DNA of 64,000 nt from an uncultured Faecalibacterium sp. (GTDB taxonomy: Bacteria; Bacillota; Clostridia; Oscillospirales; Ruminococcaceae), in the NCBI GenBank assembly GCA_934547065.1, contig CAKTEF010000006.1:1-64000 (forward strand), read 5' to 3'. The notes under the pieces were generated by a model. That model was not told where the DNA came from, ran no database searches, and worked only from the letters and a program-made list of their open reading frames with translations. How positions within the stretch are numbered: position 1 is the first letter of the stretch; the number at the start of each line of letters is the position of its first letter. Shown here in pieces: positions 15,283 to 24,531 of this stretch. The position numbers and the translations under genes were made by a program.

Positions 15283-16092
15283 GTGGCAAAAATCAAGGCA
15301 ATGTTTAATGGCTTCTGGCGCTACCGCTACCTGCTGTGGAACCTGGTCAGCCGGGATTTCAAGCTGAAATACCGCCGCAGCGTGCTGGGCGTGGTGTGGA
15401 GCGTGCTCAACCCCCTGCTCATGTGCCTGGTGTACTGGGCCGTGTTCAGCAGCCTGATGGATATGCGGGGCAGCGGCATCGACAACTTCCCCGTGTTCCT
15501 GATGTGCGGCCAGCTGCTGTTCAATTTCTTCAACGAGGCCACCTCCTCCAGCATGAGCAGCGTGCTCGGCGCTGCGCCTCTGCTGAAAAAGGTGTATATC
15601 CCCAAGTATATCTTCCCGCTGGAAAAGTGCTGCTTTGCCATGGTGAACTGCGTGTTCAGCTTTGTGGCGCTGGCGCTGGTCATGGTGTTTACCGGCAGCC
15701 CGCTCCACTGGACGGTGATCGAGGTGCTGTATCCGCTGGTCACGCTGTTCTTCTTCAGCCTGGGCGTGGGCCTGTTCCTGGCGGCAGCCACCGTGTTCTT
15801 CCGCGACATCATGCACATCTGGAGCGTGTTCATCACGGCGCTGCTCTATTTCTCCGCCATCTTCTATGACCCCACCCAGATGACCTTTTCCATCGGCGGG
15901 TTCAACATGCAGCAGATCATCAAGCTCAACCCGATGTACTGGTATATCACGGGCTTCCGCCGCACGCTGATGTGGGGCATCCCGCTGGACCGGAACATGT
16001 TCCTGGTCTGCGGCATCTGTGCGCTGCTGTCCATGTGGGTGGGCGTTCACATGTTCCGCAAAACGCAGGACCGCTTTGTGCTGCATATTTAA
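15283..16092 (+). CDS. Polysaccharide ABC exporter permease (Wzm/TagG type)
   Basis: A 269-residue ABC-2 family membrane protein with about six hydrophobic segments. The cytoplasmic N-terminus has RYLLWNLVSRDFKLKYRRSVLGVVWSVLNPLL, typical of TagG/Wzm/RfbA permeases. With the ATPase encoded 12 bp downstream it exports an undecaprenyl-linked glycan such as rhamnan, teichoic acid or O-antigen-like polymer. The start is a GTG at 15283; the nearby ATG at 15276 is out of frame and closes quickly. Another possible start is the ATG at 15301. Confidence 0.85.
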   Translation: MAKIKAMFNGFWRYRYLLWNLVSRDFKLKYRRSVLGVVWSVLNPLLMCLVYWAVFSSLMDMRGSGIDNFPVFLMCGQLLFNFFNEATSSSMSSVLGAAPLLKKVYIPKYIFPLEKCCFAMVNCVFSFVALALVMVFTGSPLHWTVIEVLYPLVTLFFFSLGVGLFLAAATVFFRDIMHIWSVFITALLYFSAIFYDPTQMTFSIGGFNMQQIIKLNPMYWYITGFRRTLMWGIPLDRNMFLVCGICALLSMWVGVHMFRKTQDRFVLHI

Positions 16093-16104
16093 GGAGGAGA
16101 GCGA

Positions 16105-16848
<744 letters not shown>

Positions 16849-16849
16849 T

Positions 16850-18715
16850 ATGAACCTGCGATTGAAACGCGCCAAAGAGCTGGCGGGCTACGCCGTGCAG
16901 CTGACAAAGGACGAGGGCCTTGGCACCATGCTGGCCCGCGGGGCCGGGTTTGTGAAGCGCCGCTGTTTTGGCAAGCGTGCCCGCTACCTGCCCGCCAAAA
17001 AGGTGCTGGAAGCCCAGCGTGCGGAAATGGCGGACGGCTGCCCGCTTCCGACCATTTCCATCCTGACCCCGCTGTATAATACCCCGGAAAACTACCTGCG
17101 GGAATTTCTGGATTCCTTTGTGGGCCAGACAGCGCCCAACGGTCAGCTCTGCCTGGCGGATGCCTCGGATGCGGCACACAGCCGGGTGGGGGAGATCGTC
17201 CGGGAATATCAGCAAAAAAATCAACGGATCGGATACAAAAAGATCGAAAACCGGGGCATCGCGGCCAACACCAATGCGGCAGCCGCGCTTGCCACGGGCG
17301 AATACCTGGCTCTAGCCGATCACGACGATATCCTGGCCCCGCACGCCATGTACAGCATGGGCAAGGCCATTTTGGAGCTGCGCCGGCGCGGGGAGCCGGA
17401 CGGCTTTGTGTACAGCGACGAGGCACTGTTCACCAAGGACATCCGCAGGCCGCTGGCGGCGCACTTCAAGCCGGATTACGCCCCGGATTATCTGCTGTGC
17501 TGCAATTATATCTGCCACCTGGCCGTGTTCAAACGGGAACTGTTCGAGCAGCTGGGCGGCGAGCGCCCGGAGTGCGACGGCAGCCAGGACCATGACCTGT
17601 TCCTCCGCCTGATCGAACGCACCGGCGGTGCGGCGCATCTGCCCCAGGTGCTGTACTACTGGCGGGTACACAGCGGTTCCACCTCCGGCGGCACCGAGGC
17701 CAAGCCCTACGTTGCACAGGCCGCCAAAAAGGCGCTGGCCGATCATCTGGCCCGCACCGGGCGCATCGGCACCGTGGAGGACGGCCTGTTCCCCAGCACC
17801 TACCGGGTCAAGTGGGAGATCGTGGGCGAGCCGAAAGTCAGCATCCTGATCCCCAACAAGGACCACACGGACGATCTGGAAAAGTGCCTGCAGAGCATCT
17901 GGAAAAAGACGACCTGGGAGCACTACGAGGTCCTCGTCATTGAGAACAACTCCACCGATCCGGCTACCTTTGCCTACTACGAGCAGGCAAAGCAGCGGTA
18001 CGACGGTCTGCGCGTGGTCACCTACCCGAAAACGGGGTTCAACTTTTCCGCCATCAACAATTTTGGCCGGAGCTGTGCCAGCGGGGACTACCTGCTGCTG
18101 CTGAACAACGATGTGGAAGTGCGCAATGGCGACTGGCTCACCGAGCTGCTGCGGCAGTGCGCCCACCCCGGCGGCGCGGCGGTCTGCGGGGCGATGCTCT
18201 ATTATCCGGACGAGACGCTCCAGCATGCGGGCGTGGTCACGGGCCTGGGCGGCTACGCGGGCCACAGCCACAAATATAAGAAGAAAGGCGGCAGCGGCTA
18301 CATGTTCCGCGCTGCCACCGTGCAGGACTTTTCCGCAGTCACCGGGGCCTGCCTGCTGGTGAAAGCTTCCGTTTACGATGCAGTGGGCGGGCTGGACGAG
18401 CAGTTCGCCGTGGCGTTCAACGATGTGGACTTCTGCCTGCGGGTGCGGGATGCGGGCTGGCGCATCGCTTGGACCCCCTACGCCGAGCTGACCCACTACG
18501 AGAGCAAGAGCCGCGGCGGCGACGAAAAAGACCCCGCCAAGGCGGCCCGCTTTGCGGCGGAGCAGCAGCGGCTGTATACCGTCCACGGGAAAGCGAACAT
18601 TCTGGACGACCCCTATTACAACCCCAGCCTGACCCGCGACCGGGAGGATTTTTCCGAGAGCGATGATCTGCGGGGGCTGAAAGCGGGAACGGTGACGGTT
18701 CGGTGGAGGAGCTGA
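16850..18715 (+). CDS. Two-domain family 2 glycosyltransferase
   Basis: A 621-residue protein with two GT-A domains. The first (about residues 65-270) has PTISILTPLYNTP, ALADHDDILAPHAM with the metal-binding DxD-like DHDD, and SQDHDLFLRLIE. The second (about 325-560) has PKVSILIPNKDHTDDLEKCL, LLLNNDVEV, and a conserved ED-like FNDVDFCLRVRDAGW. Such fused enzymes build rhamnose-containing cell-wall polysaccharides. The ATG at 16850 is preferred over the GTG at 16838, because GGTGAGG lies six bases before it and the upstream gene stops at 16848. Acceptor and donor sugars are not known. Confidence 0.85.
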   Translation: MNLRLKRAKELAGYAVQLTKDEGLGTMLARGAGFVKRRCFGKRARYLPAKKVLEAQRAEMADGCPLPTISILTPLYNTPENYLREFLDSFVGQTAPNGQLCLADASDAAHSRVGEIVREYQQKNQRIGYKKIENRGIAANTNAAAALATGEYLALADHDDILAPHAMYSMGKAILELRRRGEPDGFVYSDEALFTKDIRRPLAAHFKPDYAPDYLLCCNYICHLAVFKRELFEQLGGERPECDGSQDHDLFLRLIERTGGAAHLPQVLYYWRVHSGSTSGGTEAKPYVAQAAKKALADHLARTGRIGTVEDGLFPSTYRVKWEIVGEPKVSILIPNKDHTDDLEKCLQSIWKKTTWEHYEVLVIENNSTDPATFAYYEQAKQRYDGLRVVTYPKTGFNFSAINNFGRSCASGDYLLLLNNDVEVRNGDWLTELLRQCAHPGGAAVCGAMLYYPDETLQHAGVVTGLGGYAGHSHKYKKKGGSGYMFRAATVQDFSAVTGACLLVKASVYDAVGGLDEQFAVAFNDVDFCLRVRDAGWRIAWTPYAELTHYESKSRGGDEKDPAKAARFAAEQQRLYTVHGKANILDDPYYNPSLTRDREDFSESDDLRGLKAGTVTVRWRS

Positions 18716-19258
18716 GTGGATATGAACATCAAAGGTCATTTTGAAACCATCACCCGGCACAAGCTGCTGGTGATGAAATACTGCTTTGCCTGCGGCCTGT
18801 ACGAACAGGGCCTGGCCCACGACCTGAGCAAATACAGCCCCACGGAGTTCATCCCCGGCTGCATCTACTATCAGGGCGACCACAGCCCCAACGAGGCGGA
18901 GCGCCAGGCCAGGGGCTACACCTCGGCCTGGCTCCACCACAAGGGCCGGAACAAGCATCACCTGGAATACTGGATCGACTACGGCAGCCAGAAGGACGGC
19001 CTGGCCGGGATGAAGATCCCGCTGCGCTATGTCTGTGAGATGGTCTGTGACCGCGTGGCGGCCAGCCGGATCTATCTGGGCGACAAATATACCGATGCGT
19101 CCCCGTGGGAATATTATGAAAAGAGCAAAGACCACTACCTGCTCCATCCCAAGACCCGCGCACTGCTGGAAAAGCTGCTGAAGATGGTCCGGGATGTCGG
19201 GCAGGAGCGCACCTTTGCTTACATGAAATTCCTGCTGGGCTGTGAAACAGATTACTGA
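18716..19258 (+). CDS. DUF5662 family protein
   Basis: A 180-residue cytoplasmic protein resembling the DUF5662 family, with conserved LAHDLSKYSPTEF, AWLHHKGRNKHHLEYW and EMVCDRVAASRIYLG. The His/Asp-rich positions suggest metal binding as in HD-type proteins, but no function is established. GTG at 18716 overlaps the stop of the glycosyltransferase gene and has GGAGGAG five bases upstream; an ATG two codons later (18722) is an alternative. Its coupling to the polysaccharide genes may be no more than operon sharing. Confidence 0.7.
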   Translation: MDMNIKGHFETITRHKLLVMKYCFACGLYEQGLAHDLSKYSPTEFIPGCIYYQGDHSPNEAERQARGYTSAWLHHKGRNKHHLEYWIDYGSQKDGLAGMKIPLRYVCEMVCDRVAASRIYLGDKYTDASPWEYYEKSKDHYLLHPKTRALLEKLLKMVRDVGQERTFAYMKFLLGCETDY

Positions 19259-19279
19259 TTTTTAAGGAGGCAATGTAAC

Positions 19280-19792
19280 ATGAAAAAGCTCAAAAAAGTC
19301 CTGGCACTTGCACTGGCGGGCGTTCTGGCACTCTGCCTGCTGGCAGGCTGCAGCGGCGCGACGACGGACCCGGACGAGGTGATGCCGGAGGATGGCACCC
19401 CGGAAGTGGTCATGGCCGTGAACAATGCCGCTGCCAACAACGGCTGGGGCAGCGTGAAGTACAGCGCAAAGTACAGCGCCATCACCCGGAAGCTGCTGGA
19501 GAACTATGTCCAGAACGGCCGTAACGGCACGACGCAGACGTACAAGGATGGCTACAATGCCATTGTCAAGGAACTGGGCAATGCCAAAATCGTGGCGGGC
19601 CTGACCGACGATACGGCACCTGCCTGGAAACCCACCGGCAACCCCGGCCGCAAGGGCCACGTGCAATACAATGGTGAAAACACCCTCCTGGCCGATGGAA
19701 GCAAGTTCAACCTTGCAGACCGGATGGGCGTGGCGTTCTACACAAAGGATAGTATCACGTATCAGCTGGTCTGCCTGTTCGATGTGAACTGA
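19280..19792 (+). CDS. Lipoprotein of unknown function
   Basis: A 170-residue lipoprotein with N-terminus MKKLKKVLALALAGVLALC and lipobox LLAGC, Cys24. The signal peptide is very like those of the array at 3626-11349 and has the same length, but the mature part (TTDPDEVMPEDGT, then KYSAKYSAITRKLL and a final strand ITYQLVCLFDV) matches the array blocks only weakly. AAGGAGG precedes the ATG. It lies 21 bp after the DUF5662 gene, with a terminator behind it. Function unknown. Confidence 0.7.
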   Translation: MKKLKKVLALALAGVLALCLLAGCSGATTDPDEVMPEDGTPEVVMAVNNAAANNGWGSVKYSAKYSAITRKLLENYVQNGRNGTTQTYKDGYNAIVKELGNAKIVAGLTDDTAPAWKPTGNPGRKGHVQYNGENTLLADGSKFNLADRMGVAFYTKDSITYQLVCLFDVN

Positions 19793-19837
19793 GCCGAAAG
19801 CAAAGCTGCCGCATCCAGCGGACCCCATAACACACAG

Positions 19838-19882
19838 CAAGCCCCCGGAGCATGGCGTAATGGCCGCTCCGGGGGCTTGTTT
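19838..19882. terminator. Bidirectional terminator
   Basis: Arms AAGCCCCCGGAGC and GCTCCGGGGGCTT, with T-rich DNA on the plus side. It serves the lipoprotein at 19280 and probably the convergent small gene ending at 19904. Confidence 0.75.
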
Positions 19883-19903
19883 GCATGATGTGAAAAAGCG
19901 GGC

Positions 19904-20029
19904 TTACTGCTCGTTTTCGTAGATCTGGATATAGCGGGGGGCGTTTTTGTCCTGCACAAAGAGCAATGCGCAGGTCAGCGCAGCAGCTAAAAACGTGAAC
20001 ACGGCAAGCAGAGCTTTGAGAAATTTCAT
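19904..20029 (-). CDS. Small single-span membrane peptide
   Basis: A 41-residue peptide with one hydrophobic helix (MKFLKALLAVFTFLAAALTC...) followed by a polar tail ending YIQIYENEQ. AAGGAGG lies ten bases upstream of the ATG and a good promoter sits further up, so it is likely to be expressed. Whether the N-terminal part is a signal peptide or a membrane anchor cannot be decided. No family recognised. Confidence 0.55.
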   Translation of the reverse strand: MKFLKALLAVFTFLAAALTCALLFVQDKNAPRYIQIYENEQ

Positions 20030-20108
20030 CGTGACGGTTCCTCCTTGGCGGATCAAAATACGGGTACGTGGGCGGAGCAGGGGACGTTCCGCCAATGCTG
20101 ATATTGTA

Positions 20109-20137
20109 AGTATACCATAATCCGCCCAGAAAGGCAA
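20109..20137 (-). promoter_or_regulatory. Promoter of the small membrane peptide
   Basis: On the minus strand TTGCCT (complement 20132-20137), 17 bp, TATACT (complement 20109-20114). Divergent from the rnf promoter, about 110 bp away. Confidence 0.6.
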
Positions 20138-20248
20138 ACGAAAGGAAAGTTGTGGATTGTTAATAAAAAGACGAGAGGTTAGTCCCAACTAATTGACGAA
20201 AATGGCAAAGAAAAATAAGGAAACGCCCTCATTTTGGCGGAGTTGTCG

Positions 20249-20277
20249 TTGAACTTCGTCGGGCAAAATGATACAAT
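20249..20277 (+). promoter_or_regulatory. rnf operon promoter
   Basis: TTGAAC (20249-20254), 17 bp, TACAAT (20272-20277). The 90-nt leader up to the rnfC ATG shows no recognised riboswitch. Confidence 0.65.
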
Positions 20278-20367
20278 AGGAGCGTTAAAGCAGCTGCTGT
20301 CCTGGCCGGAGTGCGCCTGCACAAGGGCCGGGGTGGCAATTCAAGTGAGAATGGGGGATTTAAGTCC

Positions 20368-21690
20368 ATGTTGAACAAGCTGAAACGTGCGGCGCTTGGC
20401 GCGCATACGCCGCATGACAAGGCAACTGCTGCAAGCAAACCAGTCCCGATGCCTCTGCCCGCGCAGGTACGCATCCTGATGAGCCAGCATATCGGAGCCC
20501 CGGCGAAAGCCCTGGTCAAAAAGGGCGACGAAGTGTTTGTTGGCACCAAGATCGGTGAAGCAGGCGGCTTTGTCTCTGCAAATATCCACTCCAGTGTTTC
20601 TGGTACGGTGGCCGCTGTGGAGCCGTTCCGTCTGTCCAATGGCCGGATGTGCGATTCCGTCGTCATCAAGACCGATGGCAAGCAGACCGTTGACCCCGCC
20701 GTCAAGGCCCCGGAAGTGACCGATAAGGCCAGCTTCCTGGCCGCTGTGCGGGAGTGCGGCCTGGTCGGTCTGGGCGGCGCAGGCTTCCCGACCGATGTCA
20801 AGCTCCAGCCCAAGAGCCCGGTGGATACCCTGCTGATCAACGCCTCCGAGTGTGAGGTGTGGCTGACCAGCGATACCCAGGAGATGCTGAACTGCAGCGA
20901 TGATATCATCCGCGGCATCAAGGCCGTGCTGAAGTATACCGGCATCCCCAAGTGCGTCATCGGCATTGAGAACAACAAGCCGGAGTGCATCGACCTGCTG
21001 TGCAAAAAGACCGAGGGCGACAGCACCATCGAGGTCAAGCCCCTGCCCAGTGTCTACGGCACCGGTGCGGAGCTGATCCTGATCGAAAAGTGCCTGGGCC
21101 GCGAGGTGCCGCACGGCGGCCTGCCCGCAGACGCAGGTGCCATTGTGATGAACGTGACCAGCGTTTCCACCCTGGGCAAGTATCTGGCAACCGGTATGCC
21201 GGTGGTCAGCCGCTGCATCACCGTGGACGGCGATGCCTGCGCAAAGCCCCAGAACCTGATCGTGCCCGTGGGCACCGCCTACGAGGATGTGCTGAACGCT
21301 GCCGGCATCAAGGGCGGCGTGCAGCTGGGCAAGGTGGTTGCCGGCGGTGCCATGATGGGCCCCGCTGTGGAGAACCTGAGCTACCCCACCACCAAGACCA
21401 CTTCCGGCCTGATCATGCTGAGCGCTGCTGCCGCAGAGCCGCCGCAGGTCAACCCCTGCATCCGCTGTGGCCGCTGCGTGGAGTACTGCCCCATGGGCCT
21501 GGAGCCTGTGGAAGTGAACCAGGCTTACGCAGCCCGCGATGTGCAGGAGCTGGGCAAGCTGCATGTTGATTACTGCTTCAACTGCGGTTCCTGCACCTTT
21601 GTCTGCCCTGCAAAGCGCCCCTGCACCCAGATGATGGGCCTGGCAAAGGCGTTCTACCTTGGTGAAATCAAAAAAGGAGGCAATAAGTAA
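20368..21690 (+). CDS. rnfC: Rnf complex subunit C, NADH- and Fe-S-binding
   Basis: A 440-residue peripheral subunit. It has the N-terminal barrel-like segment (ALVKKGDEVFVGTKIGEAGGFVSA), a Rossmann-type NADH/FMN domain with GLVGLGGAGFPTDVKL, and two 4Fe-4S motifs, CIRCGRCVEYCP and CFNCGSCTFVCP. It is the NAD-reactive subunit of ferredoxin:NAD oxidoreductase, which couples electron flow from reduced ferredoxin to NAD+ to ion export. The ATG at 20368 follows GGGGGAT; upstream in-frame codons lie in the leader. First gene of rnfCDGEAB. Confidence 0.95.
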   Translation: MLNKLKRAALGAHTPHDKATAASKPVPMPLPAQVRILMSQHIGAPAKALVKKGDEVFVGTKIGEAGGFVSANIHSSVSGTVAAVEPFRLSNGRMCDSVVIKTDGKQTVDPAVKAPEVTDKASFLAAVRECGLVGLGGAGFPTDVKLQPKSPVDTLLINASECEVWLTSDTQEMLNCSDDIIRGIKAVLKYTGIPKCVIGIENNKPECIDLLCKKTEGDSTIEVKPLPSVYGTGAELILIEKCLGREVPHGGLPADAGAIVMNVTSVSTLGKYLATGMPVVSRCITVDGDACAKPQNLIVPVGTAYEDVLNAAGIKGGVQLGKVVAGGAMMGPAVENLSYPTTKTTSGLIMLSAAAAEPPQVNPCIRCGRCVEYCPMGLEPVEVNQAYAARDVQELGKLHVDYCFNCGSCTFVCPAKRPCTQMMGLAKAFYLGEIKKGGNK

Positions 21691-22652
21691 TGGATACGAA
21701 GCTTATTGTTTCGGCCTCCCCGCACCTGCGTTCGGCGGAGACGACCCAGAGCCTGATGGCCAATGTGATCGTCGCCCTGACCCCCTGCGTGGTGGCCTCT
21801 GCGATCATTTTTGGTCTGCGTGCGCTGCTGGTCACGGCTGTGTCCGTGATCGCCTGCGTGGCGTTCGAGTGGCTGTACTGCAAGCTGCTTAAAAAGCAGA
21901 ACCCCATCAGCGACCTGTCCGCTGTGGTCACCGGCATCATCCTGGCCATGAATGTGCCTGTGGGCATGCCCATCGGCCAGCTCATCGTCGGCGACCTGGT
22001 GGCCATCATTGTGGTCAAGCAGCTGTTCGGCGGCATTGGCATGAACTTTGCCAACCCCGCGCTGGTCGGCCGTATCGTGCTGTTCATCAGCTTTGCGGGC
22101 GAGATGAACAAGTGGGTGTTCCCCGATGCAGCAGTGGACCAGCTGTCCAGCGCTACCCCGCTGGCGGTGGCCGATCCCTCCAAGCTGAGCCTGCTGGATC
22201 TGTTCATGGGCATCCACGGCGGTGTCCTGGGTGAGACCTGCGCCCTGGCCATCCTGCTGGGCCTTATCTATCTGGTGGTGACCAAGACCATCAGCATTGC
22301 GATCCCGGCTTCTTACATCGGCAGCATGTTCATTTTCTACCTGATCTCCACCCACAGCCTGCACGGTGCCCTGGTGGGCATCCTGTCCGGCGGCCTGATG
22401 TTCGGTGCCGTGTTCATGGCCACCGACTACGTTACCAGCCCCTTTACCCTGAAAGGTAAGCTGATCTACGGCCTGTGCCTGGGCATCGTCACCTTTGCCA
22501 TCCGTCAGTGGGGCAGCTACGCCGAGGGCGTTTCCTTTGCGCTGCTGTTCATGAACCTGTGGGTCCCGTTCATCAACGATTGGACCCGTCAGACTCCTTA
22601 TGGCTACATCAAGCCTGCAAAGAAAGCTGCAAAGGAGGGTGCTGGCAAATGA
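21690..22652 (+). CDS. rnfD: Rnf complex subunit D
   Basis: A 320-residue membrane subunit with about nine hydrophobic segments. The SSATPLAV motif near residue 150 carries the Thr that is covalently flavinylated in RnfD/NqrB. It shares one base with the end of rnfC, with AAAGGAGG before the ATG. Forms the membrane channel half of the complex together with RnfG, E and A. Confidence 0.95.
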   Translation: MDTKLIVSASPHLRSAETTQSLMANVIVALTPCVVASAIIFGLRALLVTAVSVIACVAFEWLYCKLLKKQNPISDLSAVVTGIILAMNVPVGMPIGQLIVGDLVAIIVVKQLFGGIGMNFANPALVGRIVLFISFAGEMNKWVFPDAAVDQLSSATPLAVADPSKLSLLDLFMGIHGGVLGETCALAILLGLIYLVVTKTISIAIPASYIGSMFIFYLISTHSLHGALVGILSGGLMFGAVFMATDYVTSPFTLKGKLIYGLCLGIVTFAIRQWGSYAEGVSFALLFMNLWVPFINDWTRQTPYGYIKPAKKAAKEGAGK

Positions 22653-23200
22653 GTAAGTCTACCAATTCGACCTGGGAGAGCACCGCAAAGCCGGTCGTTG
22701 TGCTGAGCGTGATCGCACTGATCGTCAGCCTGCTGCTGGCCCTGGTCAACTCTTTCACGGCACCGATCATTGAAGAAAACCAGAAGGCTGCAACGCTGGC
22801 CGCCTATGTGGACGTGATGCCCACCGTTTCCAGCGCATCCGACCTGGAAGAAGCCGCTTACACCACCGAGAACATCACCGGCGCTGTCAAGGCGACCGAT
22901 GGCTCGCTGGCCATCAAGGCGGAGGAAAAGGGCTTTGACGGCGGCATCCTGACCGTCATCATGGGCTTTGACACCAATGGCACCGTGACCGGCATCTGGG
23001 TGGACGCTTCTACCCAGACCAAGGGCATTGGCAGCAATGTCGCCAGCGAGAGCTTCCTGTCTCAGTTCGACGGCATGGATGGCACCCAGAACATCACCCT
23101 GGGCCAGGGCTACGATGCTTACAGCGGCGCTACCATTTCTTCCAAGGCTCTGTTTGCCGCCATCAACGATTGCATCAACTGCTACAATGAGCTGGCATAA
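22649..23200 (+). CDS. rnfG: Rnf complex subunit G, covalent FMN
   Basis: A 183-residue subunit with one N-terminal membrane helix and an extracytoplasmic FMN-binding domain. YSGATISSKA near the C-terminus is the S-G-A-T flavinylation motif. ATG overlaps the rnfD stop (ATGA) with AAGGAGGG upstream. It accepts electrons on the outer side of the membrane. Confidence 0.95.
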   Translation: MSKSTNSTWESTAKPVVVLSVIALIVSLLLALVNSFTAPIIEENQKAATLAAYVDVMPTVSSASDLEEAAYTTENITGAVKATDGSLAIKAEEKGFDGGILTVIMGFDTNGTVTGIWVDASTQTKGIGSNVASESFLSQFDGMDGTQNITLGQGYDAYSGATISSKALFAAINDCINCYNELA

Positions 23201-23216
23201 AGGAGGTTGGTAAGAA

Positions 23217-23882
23217 ATGGCAAACGAAAACAAGTCCAAGGTAAGCATCCTTACCAACGGCATCATTAAGGAAAACCCCGTCCTGCGTCTGGTCCTGGGC
23301 ACCTGCTCGTGCCTGGCCGTTACCACGGCTGTTTCCAGCGCACTGGGCATGGGCGCGGCCTTCACGTTCGTGCTGGTCTGCTCCAATATCCTGATCTCGC
23401 TGCTGCGCAACGTGATCCCCGCAAAGGTCCATCTGCCCTGCTACATCGTCATCATTGCAGGCTTTGTTACCATCGTTCAGATGGTGATGCACGCCTACAT
23501 GGACAGCCTGTACACCGCACTGGGCGTGTTCCTGCCCCTGATCGTTGTCAACTGCATCATCCTGGGCCGTGCCGAGATGTTCGCCTGCAAGAACAATGTG
23601 GTCGATTCCGCTCTGGACGGCATCGGCATGGGCATTGGCTACACCCTGACCGTTACCCTGATGGCGACCATCCGCGAGATCCTGGGCAGCGGCACCTGGC
23701 TGGGCTTCCAGGTCCTGCCGGAGAGCATGGCCAAGATGAGCATTATGACCCAGGCACCCGGCGCATTCTTCTGCTACGGCGTGCTGATGGCCGGCTGTGT
23801 CTGGCTGGAGGGCAAGCTGGATGCGCGCATCGAGCGCAAGAGCTGCTGCGACCTCGACAATCTGAAGAAGGAGGCAGAATAA
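23217..23882 (+). CDS. rnfE: Rnf complex subunit E
   Basis: A 221-residue integral membrane subunit with six hydrophobic segments, related to RnfA. NPVLRLVLGTCSCLAVTT near the N-terminus and CYIVIIAGFVTIVQMV with LPLIVVNCIILGRAE are family signatures; conserved Cys residues in the first and fourth helices hold the membrane Fe-S centre shared with RnfA. AAGGAGG precedes it. Confidence 0.95.
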   Translation: MANENKSKVSILTNGIIKENPVLRLVLGTCSCLAVTTAVSSALGMGAAFTFVLVCSNILISLLRNVIPAKVHLPCYIVIIAGFVTIVQMVMHAYMDSLYTALGVFLPLIVVNCIILGRAEMFACKNNVVDSALDGIGMGIGYTLTVTLMATIREILGSGTWLGFQVLPESMAKMSIMTQAPGAFFCYGVLMAGCVWLEGKLDARIERKSCCDLDNLKKEAE

Positions 23883-23883
23883 G

Positions 23884-24516
23884 ATGTTCGTCAAACTCGC
23901 TGCGATCTTCTTCAGCATGATCCTGGTCAACAACTATGTGCTGGTGAAGTTCTATGGTATCTGCCCGTTCCTGGGCGTTTCCAAGAAGCTGGACTCCTCC
24001 ATTGGTATGTCCGGCGCTGTTATCTTCGTCATGTTCATGGCAACGGCTGTGACCTTCCCCATCCAGATCTTTATCCTGGACCCGGCAGACCTTGGCTATC
24101 TGCAAACCATCGTGTTCATCCTGGTCATTGCTGTCCTGGTCCAGTTCATTGAGATCTTCCTCAAGAAGTATATCGTTGCACTGTACAATTCTCTGGGCGT
24201 TTATCTGCCCCTGATCACCACCAACTGCTGCGTGCTGGCAGTGACCATCCTGGTCGTGGACGATTACGGTGCCGATGTTGCCACCCTGGGCTTTGGTGCT
24301 GCTTACATTGAGGCTCTGGTCTGTGCTGTGGGCGCAGGCGTGGGCTTTATGCTGGCCATGGTCATGTTCAGCGGCGTGCGCAAGCGCGTGGAAGCCTGCG
24401 ATCCTCCCGCTCCGTTCAAGGGCCTGCCCATCACCCTGATCGCGGCAGCTATCACCAGCCTGTCCTTTATGGGCTTCGGCGGTCTCGTCGAAAACCTGTT
24501 CAACGTGACGCTGTAA
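23884..24516 (+). CDS. rnfA: Rnf complex subunit A
   Basis: A 210-residue integral membrane subunit with six hydrophobic segments, pseudo-symmetric partner of RnfE. Signatures are NNYVLVKFYGICPFLGVSKK and LPLITTNCCVLAVTI, again with the Cys pair. One base separates it from rnfE; AAGGAGGCAG is inside the end of that gene. Confidence 0.95.
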   Translation: MFVKLAAIFFSMILVNNYVLVKFYGICPFLGVSKKLDSSIGMSGAVIFVMFMATAVTFPIQIFILDPADLGYLQTIVFILVIAVLVQFIEIFLKKYIVALYNSLGVYLPLITTNCCVLAVTILVVDDYGADVATLGFGAAYIEALVCAVGAGVGFMLAMVMFSGVRKRVEACDPPAPFKGLPITLIAAAITSLSFMGFGGLVENLFNVTL

Positions 24517-24531
24517 GGGAGGAACAGGATT

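Noticed and set aside
20176..20196. AGTCCCAACTAAT near 20180, identical to the loop of the antisense terminator in TA locus A
   Set aside because: A 13-base match is expected by chance many times when a 64-kb window is compared with itself. No small peptide frame, promoter pair or stem accompanies it.
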